Assembly (NCBI RefSeq): GCF_013387485.1
Contig: NZ_JABBXB010000003.1
Location: 62,001-126,000 of the forward strand
Origin: Stenotrophomonas sp. SAM-B
Lineage (GTDB): Bacteria > Pseudomonadota > Gammaproteobacteria > Xanthomonadales > Xanthomonadaceae
DNA: 64,000 nt
Direction: 5' to 3'
The translations under genes and the position numbers were made by a program. How positions within the stretch are numbered: the first letter of the stretch is position 1; every line of letters starts with the position of its first letter. This document shows, piece after piece, positions 1 through 6,594 of this stretch. The notes under the pieces were generated by a model. The model made no database searches, was not told the origin of the DNA, and saw only the letters and a program-made list of their open reading frames with translations.

Positions 1-1409
1 TTAGCGCGGATCCAGCGGTCCAGCGCGAGGATTTCCTTGTCGTCCAGGCCAGAGTACGCCTTGGCCACCGGCACCAGGGTCTCGCCATCCCACACCCCGA
101 AGGTGTAATCGGTGTACAGCGTGCTGCGCCGGCCATGACCGGACTGCGCATAGATCATCACCGCATCGATGGTCAGTGGATCGATTTTCCATTTCCACCA
201 GTCGCCGCGCCGGCGTCCCGCCTGGTAGACCGAATCGCGTCGCTTGAGCATCAACCCTTCCACACCACGCTCGCGGGCGAGATCGCGGTGCCGGGCGGCG
301 GCGCTCCAGTCCGCGACGCTGACCTCCGGCGACAGCATCAGGCGCGGGTCGTCCAGCGTGGCGAGTACGTCGGCCAGGCGCGCACGCCGTTGCGCGAGCG
401 ACAGCGCGCGCAGGTCTTCACCACCCAGCTCGAGCAGATCGTAGGCGAGCACGCGCACCGGCGTATCGCGCAGTGTCTTCGGCCCGGGCTTGAGCCGCTG
501 GATGCGGGTCTGCAGCGCGGTGAACGGCAGCGGCAGTGCGTCGCCGTCGGCCCAGGCCAGCAGCTCGCCATCGATCACGCAGCCATCGGGCAACGCCATC
601 GCCGCCGCGTCGATTTCAGGGAAGCGGCCGTCCAGCCGCTCTTCGCCGCGCGACCACAGCGCGACCTCGCCCTGGCGGCGCAGCACCTGCAGGCGGATGC
701 CGTCCCACTTCCATTCCAGCAGCCAGTCTTCGATCGGACCAAGCGTGTCGACCTCCGCCTCCAGCGGCGAGGCCAGGAAGAACGGGTAGGGCTGCTGGCG
801 ATCTTCAGGGCGCTCTTCGGGTGACAGCAGGGCCGCCAGCAATCCGGGCGTCGGCACCCAGCTGCCGAGCATGCGCTGGGCGATGCGCGCGATATCGATC
901 CCCGACCACTCCGCCAGTGCCTGCTGCACCAGCCGCTGTGAGACGCCCACGCGCAGCGCACCCGTCAGCAGCTTGTTGAACACCAGCCGCTCGTCGAAGG
1001 CGAGCTGTTGCCACGCCCCGGTGATGGCCGCGTGGCGTACCGGTTCGGGCTGATTGGCGACCGGCAGCAGTTTCTGCTCGATCCAGTCGGCCAGCGCGAT
1101 ATCCGCGCCGACCTGCAGCGGATCGTCCATCAGCAGGGTCAGCGTCTCGGCCAGGTCGCCCACCTGGTCGTAGCTGTCGTCCACCAGCCAGGTTGGCGTG
1201 TCGGAGATCTCCGCGACCCACGCGCGCAGCTCGGCGTTGCCGGCGATCTTCCGGCGCGCGCTGGTGACCTTGCCGCCGGCCAGCAGGAACAGCGCCCACG
1301 CCGCGTCGTGCGGGGGCGCCTGCTGGAAGTAGCGCACCAGCGCGGCGCGCTTGTCGCCGGTGGCAGTGCTGCGGTCGAGTTCACTGTAGAGCGCGGCGAA
1401 GCGTTTCAT
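1..1409 (-). CDS. ATP-dependent DNA ligase, 3' end cut by the window edge
   Basis: Seals nicks in duplex DNA using ATP. The reading frame opens at the ATG at 1409-1407 and stays open through 469 codons to the left edge, so the C-terminus is outside the window. The adenylation motif is KWDG, with the nucleophile Lys at about residue 234; downstream are DGELLAW (motif III-like) and the WWKWKIDP segment (motif V) that precedes an OB-fold. The first 200 residues match the alpha-helical N-terminal DNA-binding domain of the bacterial ligases of about 530-550 residues. The start overlaps the stop of the upstream exonuclease gene as ATGA (1406-1409), implying translational coupling. This is the ligase type that accompanies a metallo-beta-lactamase exonuclease and, in many genomes, an Lhr-like helicase and a phosphoesterase; it is not a LigD fusion. 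No frame disruption is visible. Confidence 0.93.
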   Translation of the reverse strand, partial: MKRFAALYSELDRSTATGDKRAALVRYFQQAPPHDAAWALFLLAGGKVTSARRKIAGNAELRAWVAEISDTPTWLVDDSYDQVGDLAETLTLLMDDPLQVGADIALADWIEQKLLPVANQPEPVRHAAITGAWQQLAFDERLVFNKLLTGALRVGVSQRLVQQALAEWSGIDIARIAQRMLGSWVPTPGLLAALLSPEERPEDRQQPYPFFLASPLEAEVDTLGPIEDWLLEWKWDGIRLQVLRRQGEVALWSRGEERLDGRFPEIDAAAMALPDGCVIDGELLAWADGDALPLPFTALQTRIQRLKPGPKTLRDTPVRVLAYDLLELGGEDLRALSLAQRRARLADVLATLDDPRLMLSPEVSVADWSAAARHRDLARERGVEGLMLKRRDSVYQAGRRRGDWWKWKIDPLTIDAVMIYAQSGHGRRSTLYTDYTFGVWDGETLVPVAKAYSGLDDKEILALDRWIRA

Positions 1410-2413
1410 TCTTCGTCCCCGTAGCCGGTGGCGAAGGCCTCGGCGGCGACGCCGCGCTCGCGCAGGAAGCGGATCAGCGCGTCGGTGTTGCCGTGGGTGG
1501 CGATGACGCGGCGGGCACCGGTCTCGGCGATGGTGCGCAGCAGGTCGGGCCAGTCGGCATGATCGGAGACGACGAAGCCACGGTCGTAGTTGCGGCGGCG
1601 GCGGTTGCCGCGCACCCGCATCCATCCCGACGCGAAACCAAGCTGCGCGCGTTTGAAGCGGCGCATCCACGCACTCCCCGCCGCCGAGGGCGGGGCCAGG
1701 ATCAGCTTGCCGGCGAACTCCGCACCGCGCGCCTGCTCGCTGACCGGCTCGGTGGCGAGCATCGGAATCCCGGCCTCGCGGTAGACCGCCACGCCGGTGG
1801 CGATCGCACCATGCAGCAGCGCCGGCTGCGTATCCAGCGGGAGCAGTTCGGCCAGGATCCGCTGTGCCTTGCCCAGCGCGTAGCAGAGCAGCACGGCCGC
1901 CTCGCCGCGCGCTTCGCATTCGCGCCGCCACGCCACGATGTCCGCCGCGACCTGCGACGTGTCCGGCCAGCGGTACACCGGCAGGCCGAAGGTCGCCTCG
2001 GTGATGAAGGTGTCGCAGGGCACCACCTCGAACGGGTCGCAGCTCGGATCGTGCTGCCGCTTGTAGTCGCCCGAGGCGACCCAGACCCGCCCCGCATGCG
2101 CGATCCGCACCTGGGCCGAGCCGAGCACGTGCCCGGCCGAATGCAGGGAGACCTCGGTGTCGCCGAGGGTGAAGCGTTCACCGTACGCGTGTGCGCTGCA
2201 GTCCACATCGCCCAGCCGCCAGCGCAGGATCGGCAGGGTCTGCGTGGTGCAGTGGTAGTGGCCCATGCCGTTGCGCGCGTGATCGCCATGGCCGTGCGTG
2301 ATCACCGCCCGCGGCACCGGTCGCCACGGGTCGATGTGGAAATCACCGGCGGGGCAGTACAGCCCCTCGGGCCGGAGCACCACCAGGTCGTCGTTGTCGG
2401 CATCCGCGTTCAT
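1406..2413 (-). CDS. ligase-associated DNA exonuclease (metallo-beta-lactamase fold)
   Basis: Predicted 335-residue nuclease of the metallo-beta-lactamase/beta-CASP-like group found next to ATP-dependent ligases. The metal site HGHGDH lies near residue 40 (VITHGHGDHARNG); later conserved His segments are SAGHVLGSAQ, VSDHADW and THGNTDAL. I chose the ATG at 2413 (MNADADND...) because the family N-terminus (LYCPAGDFHIDPWRPV) follows it closely; the frame is open upstream to 2593, but that part overlaps the divergent aidB-like gene and reads as non-coding. The stop overlaps the ligase ATG. The family is inferred to process DNA ends or flaps before ligation; substrate specificity cannot be read from this sequence. 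Confidence 0.9.
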   Translation of the reverse strand: MNADADNDDLVVLRPEGLYCPAGDFHIDPWRPVPRAVITHGHGDHARNGMGHYHCTTQTLPILRWRLGDVDCSAHAYGERFTLGDTEVSLHSAGHVLGSAQVRIAHAGRVWVASGDYKRQHDPSCDPFEVVPCDTFITEATFGLPVYRWPDTSQVAADIVAWRRECEARGEAAVLLCYALGKAQRILAELLPLDTQPALLHGAIATGVAVYREAGIPMLATEPVSEQARGAEFAGKLILAPPSAAGSAWMRRFKRAQLGFASGWMRVRGNRRRRNYDRGFVVSDHADWPDLLRTIAETGARRVIATHGNTDALIRFLRERGVAAEAFATGYGDEE

Positions 2414-2522
2414 GCCTGCACTGTGCCGCCGGGCTCGTGCAGGAGGTGAGAATCCGCATGAACGGCGGCCTGCAGGGGGATGCGGCAGAATCGGTGCATC
2501 TGTCTGCAAGGAGCTCGCCGTG

Positions 2523-4154
2523 ATGACATCAGCACTGCCCGCGTTCGAAACGCACGAGGTGAGCAACCAGCCGCCACCTTTCGGGGGGCGCAATCTATGG
2601 GCCGACGACGTCGCACTGGCCGAGGCAGTGCAGCGCGAAGGAGGCGCCGCGTTCGCGGGCCAGCTGGCGCGCTATGGCGGCCTCGCCGGCGATGAGCTGT
2701 ACCGGATCGGCTTCGACGCCAATCGCGATCGGCCGCGCCTGCGCACCCACGATGCGCAGGGCCATCGCATCGATACGGTCGAGTTCCATCCGGCGTACCA
2801 CCAGCTGATGACGGCGGCGAAGACGCACGGCGTGGCCGGGCTGTCCTGGCACGATGGTGGGCCGGGTGCGCATGTCGCGCGCGCGGCGTTGAGTTATCTG
2901 CATCACCAGGCCGAGGCGGGGACCAGTTGTCCGCTGACGATGACCCACGCCGCCGTCGCCGTGCTGCGCCAGGATCCGTCGCTCGCCGCCTGGGCGGACA
3001 AGGCGGCGGCCCCGCATTACGACCCGCGTGACGTGCCGATCGCGGACAAGGCCGGGATCACCCTGGGCATGGGCATGACCGAGAAGCAGGGCGGCTCGGA
3101 CGTGCGCAGCAACACCACGCGGGCCGAGCCCCAGGTCGATGGCAGCTATGCGTTGGTCGGCCACAAGTGGTTCTTCTCCGCGCCGATGTCCGATGGTTTC
3201 CTGGTGCTGGCGCAGGCGCCGGGAGGCCTGAGTTGCTTCCTGATGCCGCGACGCCTGCCCGATGGCGACCGCAACGCGTTCCGGCTGATGCGCTTGAAAG
3301 ACAAGCTTGGCGACTGGTCCAACGCCTCCAGCGAGGTGGAGCTGTGCGGTGCCTGGGCGCAGCGTGTCGGCGAAGAAGGGCGCGGGGTGGCCACCATCAT
3401 CGGGATGGTCATGATGACGCGGCTGGACTGCATGCTCGGTGCCGCCGCCGAGATGCGCATGGCCCTGGCCCAGGCGCTGCACCACACACGGCACCGCAGC
3501 AGCTTCGGCACGCGGCTGAGCGAGCAGCCGCTGATGGCCAACGTCCTGGCCGATCTGGCGATCGAATCCGAAGCGGCCACGGTGTTCGCCATGCGTGTGG
3601 CACGCGCGGTGGACCAGTCCGCGGCCGATCCGCAGCAGGCCGCGTTCGCGCGCATCGCCACGGGCGTGGGCAAGTACTGGGTGTGCAAGCGTGCGGCCAT
3701 GTTCGTCAATGAAGCGCAGGAGTGCCTCGGCGGCGCGGGCTATGTGGAGGAGTCGATGCTGCCGCGGCTGTACCGGCAGGCGCCGTTGAATTCGATCTGG
3801 GAAGGCAGCGGAAACATCCAGTGCCTGGACGTACTGCGTGCCCTGTCACGCGAACCGCAGGTGCTGCACGCGCTGGATGCGGAATTGAATGCGGTGGCCG
3901 GTGCCGATGCGATCTATGACGCCGCACTGCGGGCGTTGCGCGTCCAGCTCGCGGCCACGCCGGAGCAGGCACAGGCCCGCCGTATCACCGAACGCCTGGC
4001 GCTGCTGTTGCAGGCCGCGGTACTGCTGCGGGCGCAGAGTCCGAACACCTCCGTCTTCATCCGTTCACGGCTCGGGGCCGAGCACGGGATGGCCTTCGGC
4101 ACGCTGCCGGCGGATATCGATGTCGGCGCCGTGCTGGGCCGCGCACTGCCATAA
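2523..4154 (+). CDS. aidB: AidB-type acyl-CoA dehydrogenase
   Basis: Flavoprotein of 543 residues, almost the length of E. coli AidB (541), which belongs to the Ada alkylation response and protects DNA. Family signatures in order: FHPAYHQLM, GMGMTEKQGGSDVRSNTTRAE (FAD/acyl-CoA contacts), GHKWFFSAPMSD, GGLSCFLMPRRLPDG, LKDKLGDWSNASSEVE, and NSIWEGSGNIQCLDVLR, which carries the catalytic-type Glu. The N-terminal motif (THEVSNQPPPFGGRNLW) matches AidB rather than ordinary isovaleryl-CoA dehydrogenases. Start ATG at 2523 follows AAGGAG. It is divergent from the exonuclease/ligase pair across 109 bases, which suggests a repair island. AidB proteins keep weak isovaleryl-CoA dehydrogenase activity, so a catabolic role cannot be excluded. 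Confidence 0.93.
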   Translation: MTSALPAFETHEVSNQPPPFGGRNLWADDVALAEAVQREGGAAFAGQLARYGGLAGDELYRIGFDANRDRPRLRTHDAQGHRIDTVEFHPAYHQLMTAAKTHGVAGLSWHDGGPGAHVARAALSYLHHQAEAGTSCPLTMTHAAVAVLRQDPSLAAWADKAAAPHYDPRDVPIADKAGITLGMGMTEKQGGSDVRSNTTRAEPQVDGSYALVGHKWFFSAPMSDGFLVLAQAPGGLSCFLMPRRLPDGDRNAFRLMRLKDKLGDWSNASSEVELCGAWAQRVGEEGRGVATIIGMVMMTRLDCMLGAAAEMRMALAQALHHTRHRSSFGTRLSEQPLMANVLADLAIESEAATVFAMRVARAVDQSAADPQQAAFARIATGVGKYWVCKRAAMFVNEAQECLGGAGYVEESMLPRLYRQAPLNSIWEGSGNIQCLDVLRALSREPQVLHALDAELNAVAGADAIYDAALRALRVQLAATPEQAQARRITERLALLLQAAVLLRAQSPNTSVFIRSRLGAEHGMAFGTLPADIDVGAVLGRALP

Positions 4155-4158
4155 CGCA

Positions 4159-4185
4159 GACGCCCCCTCCAAGGGAGGGGGCGTC
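4159..4185. terminator. hairpin between convergent aidB and lipoprotein gene
   Basis: Perfect 12-bp GC-rich stem (GACGCCCCCTCC with GGAGGGGGCGTC) and a 3-base loop, five bases after the aidB stop and 37 bases before the stop of the convergent lipoprotein gene. There is no T-tract on either strand, so it may act only as an mRNA-stabilising hairpin. Confidence 0.55.
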
Positions 4186-4221
4186 GTGACCGACGTGATG
4201 CACTTGAAGGGGCGGCCGGAC

Positions 4222-4626
4222 TCAGCGCTTGGCTTCGTTGGCGTTCTTGTTGGCATCGTCGGCGACGTCGCGCGCCTTGTCGGCGACCTTCTGCGCGGCA
4301 TCGGCGGTGGACTCGCTGGCGTGGGCAGCCGCATCCTTGGCGGCGACCTTGGCTTCGCCGGCAGCCTCGGAGGTGGCCGCAGCAGCGCGGTCGAGTGCCT
4401 GCTGGGTATCGGCGGCAGCGCGCTCGGAGGCGGCCGCGGCATCGTCGGCAGCACTGCGGGTGGCCGCAGCGGCCTTGTCGACGGCTTCGCGCGCGGCGGC
4501 ATTGGTGCTGTCGGCGGCCTGCGCGGCGTCACGGCGGGCCTGTTCGGCCTCCGGGCCCTTGCACGCGGCCAGGCCGAGCAGCAGGGAAGCGGCCAGCAGG
4601 GAGGTGGTCAGCGGACGGATCTTCAT
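4222..4626 (-). CDS. Ala-rich coiled-coil lipoprotein (first of two)
   Basis: Protein of 134 residues with a lipoprotein signal peptide: positive start MKIRP, hydrophobic stretch, lipobox LAAC with the lipidated Cys near residue 22. The mature part is almost entirely Ala with Asp, Glu, Lys, Ser and Arg in a quasi-heptad pattern (repeated AADDAA/AAADTQ/KAADKA-like units), so a long amphipathic helix or coiled coil is expected, tethered to a membrane leaflet. No enzymatic motif is present. It resembles its neighbour at 4777-5118 in layout and composition, so the two are probably ancient duplicates. Low-complexity Ala-rich DNA could mislead gene calling, but the clean lipobox supports a real gene. 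Function unknown; a structural or spacer role in the periplasm is a guess. Confidence 0.8.
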   Translation of the reverse strand: MKIRPLTTSLLAASLLLGLAACKGPEAEQARRDAAQAADSTNAAAREAVDKAAAATRSAADDAAAASERAAADTQQALDRAAAATSEAAGEAKVAAKDAAAHASESTADAAQKVADKARDVADDANKNANEAKR

Positions 4627-4724
4627 GTGGCGCTCCAGAACGGCGATGGATGGGAGGCCAGCCTATTCATGCGCCTGTGAAGACGCGGTGCGCGCGGCAG
4701 CGCGGCAAAGAACACCCAAAGAAA

Positions 4725-4748
4725 AAGCCGCTGGCGAACCAGCGGCTT
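4725..4748 (-). terminator. intrinsic terminator of the second Ala-rich lipoprotein gene
   Basis: A 10-bp stem (AAGCCGCTGG / CCAGCGGCTT) with loop CGAA; read on the minus strand it is followed by TTTTTCTTT. It lies 29 bases beyond the stop of the gene at 4777-5118 and separates it from the next lipoprotein gene, so the two are probably separate transcripts. Confidence 0.8.
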
Positions 4749-4776
4749 CTTCAGACTTGCTTGAAGAAAGAAGTGA

Positions 4777-5118
4777 TTACTTCTTGGCTTCTTCAGCAGC
4801 GTCCTTGGCCTGCTCAGCGGTGTTTTCCGCAGTCTTGGCAGCGTCCTTCGCCTGCTCAGCAGCAGCGTCGGTGGCAGCGCCAGCAGCCTGGGCAGCGGCA
4901 TCAGCCGAAGCGTCAGCAGCGGTGGTGGCGGTGTCAGCAGCAGCCTGGGCAGCGTCAGCAGCCGGGGCGCCAGCAGCAGCGGCCTGGTCAGCAGCGGCCT
5001 GGGCGTCAGCGGCGGCTTCGTTGGCCGAAGCGGCAGCGTCAGCAGCCTGCTCCTGCTTCGAGCAGGCGGTCAGAGCCAGGCCCAGGGCCATTGCGATCAG
5101 CAGCTTGTTGATGCTCAT
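4777..5118 (-). CDS. Ala-rich coiled-coil lipoprotein (second of two)
   Basis: Protein of 113 residues beginning MSINKLLIAMALGLALTACS: a short lipoprotein signal ending in lipobox LTAC with Cys19. The mature 95 residues are mainly Ala with Asp, Glu, Gln, Thr and Lys (units such as AAADQAAAAG, AADAAAQAA) and end EQAKDAAEEAKK, consistent with one long helix. Glu/Gln/Lys spacing at the ends suggests a coiled coil. It has its own terminator (4725-4748) and a promoter with a perfect TTGACA box upstream (5173-5200). ATG at 5118 is the only start that gives an intact signal peptide. The role is unknown; abundance in the envelope would fit the strong expression signals, but that is inference. Confidence 0.85.
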   Translation of the reverse strand: MSINKLLIAMALGLALTACSKQEQAADAAASANEAAADAQAAADQAAAAGAPAADAAQAAADTATTAADASADAAAQAAGAATDAAAEQAKDAAKTAENTAEQAKDAAEEAKK

Positions 5119-5172
5119 TGTTGTGAATCCTCGTCGTTAGATTAGGCAACGCGCTATTGCGCGCCCGGCAAC

Positions 5173-5200
5173 ATGATGACAAGCCACGATTGGCTGTCAA
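5173..5200 (-). promoter_or_regulatory. sigma70-type promoter of the Ala-rich lipoprotein gene
   Basis: On the minus strand TTGACA (5200-5195, perfect -35) is followed after 16 bases by CATCAT (5178-5173, four of six match to TATAAT). The boxes sit 55-80 bases upstream of the start at 5118. A perfect -35 box is notable in DNA this GC-rich. Confidence 0.5.
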
Positions 5201-5242
5201 GCGATCGCGCATTCAGTTTTGAGAAATGCGCGTTAAACCAAA

Positions 5243-6418
5243 TCAAATCAATTCGATAGCGATGGCGGTTGCTTCGCCGCCGCCAATGCACAGGGTAGCA
5301 ATTCCGCGCTTGGCGTCGCGCTTGCGCAACGCGTTCACCAGCGTGACCACCAAGCGTGCACCCGACGCACCGATGGGATGACCCAATGCGCAGGCACCGC
5401 CATTGACGTTGACCTTGTCATGCGGAATGCCCAGCTCGCGGATCGGCGCCATCGCGACCACGGCGAAGGCTTCGTTGATCTCGAACAGATCCACCTGGTC
5501 CAGCGTCCAGCCGGTCTTTTCCAGAAGCTTGTGGATCGCACCGATCGGCGCGGTGGTGAACCACTCCGGCGCCTGCGAATGGGTGGCGTGGCCGACGATG
5601 CGGGCCAGCGGCTGCAGGCCGCGGGCGGCGGCGTCCTCCTCGGTGAGCAGCACGACCGCGGCGGCGCCGTCGGAGATGCTCGAGGAGCTGGCGGCGGTGA
5701 CCGTGCCGTCCTTCTTGAACGCCGGGCGCAGGGTCGGGATCTTGGCGATGTCCGAGCGGCTCGGCTGTTCGTCCTGTGCGTACTCGACCTCACCCTTGCG
5801 GGTGCTGACCTTCACCGGCACGATTTCTCCGTCGAAGGCGCCATTGGCCTGCGCGGCCTGCGCGCGGCGGACCGATTCGATGGCGAAGGCATCCTGGTCC
5901 TCGCGGCTGACCTGGTACTTCTCCACCGTGCATTCGGCGAACTCGCCCATGGCCTTGCCGTCGTAGGCATTGACCAGGCCGTCGTGCGCCATGTGGTCGA
6001 TCACCTGGAAGTTGCCGAAGCGGTTGCCGGTGCGCGAGTTGGGGATCATGTGCGGGGCGTTGGACATCGACTCCATGCCACCGGCGACCACGATGCTGGC
6101 CGAGCCGGCCTTGATCAGGTCATGCCCCAGCATGATGGCCTTCATGCCCGAGCCGCACACCTTGTTGAGGGTGGTGGCGCCGGTGGAGACCGGAATCCCG
6201 GCGGCGATCGCGGCCTGGCGGGCCGGCGCCTGGCCGAGGTTGGCCGGCAGCACGCAGCCCATGATCACTTCGGAAACGTCCGCAGCCGGTACTCCGGACT
6301 GCTCCAGGGCCGCTGCGATCACGGTGGCCCCCAGGGTCGGGGATGGCACGCCGTTGAACTGGCCCAGGAAGGAGCCGATGGCGGTGCGCTTGGCGGCGGC
6401 GATGACGATGTTGGACAT
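5243..6418 (-). CDS. acetyl-CoA acetyltransferase (thiolase)
   Basis: Thiolase of 391 residues, typical family length, that interconverts two acetyl-CoA and acetoacetyl-CoA (or cleaves longer 3-ketoacyl-CoA). Nucleophile Cys88 is in NKVCGSGMKA; the C-terminal catalytic segments NGGACALGHPIGASGAR (His) and LCIGGGEATAIAIE (second Cys) are intact, as is the GGMESMSNAP loop. ATG at 6418 gives the family N-terminus MSNIVIAAAKRTAIGSF. It is monocistronic, divergent from the autotransporter gene across 176 bases. No phaB or phaC gene is nearby, so whether it serves PHB synthesis, ketone use or amino-acid degradation is not shown. Confidence 0.94.
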   Translation of the reverse strand: MSNIVIAAAKRTAIGSFLGQFNGVPSPTLGATVIAAALEQSGVPAADVSEVIMGCVLPANLGQAPARQAAIAAGIPVSTGATTLNKVCGSGMKAIMLGHDLIKAGSASIVVAGGMESMSNAPHMIPNSRTGNRFGNFQVIDHMAHDGLVNAYDGKAMGEFAECTVEKYQVSREDQDAFAIESVRRAQAAQANGAFDGEIVPVKVSTRKGEVEYAQDEQPSRSDIAKIPTLRPAFKKDGTVTAASSSSISDGAAAVVLLTEEDAAARGLQPLARIVGHATHSQAPEWFTTAPIGAIHKLLEKTGWTLDQVDLFEINEAFAVVAMAPIRELGIPHDKVNVNGGACALGHPIGASGARLVVTLVNALRKRDAKRGIATLCIGGGEATAIAIELI

Positions 6419-6594
6419 GTGCAATCTCTTTGGTGCGTGAGCGAAGAGCGGAATGGGAACGCGGGCGTTGGAAGCCGACGCATTTCCCGGCAGACTGCGT
6501 GGGGGTCGGTCCAGTATAGAGGGTCGGCATTGACCGCCGGTGTCTGCCCGGGAGGCAGGCAGGTGGGGAAGGTCCATTCACAAGGGGAGCAGGG

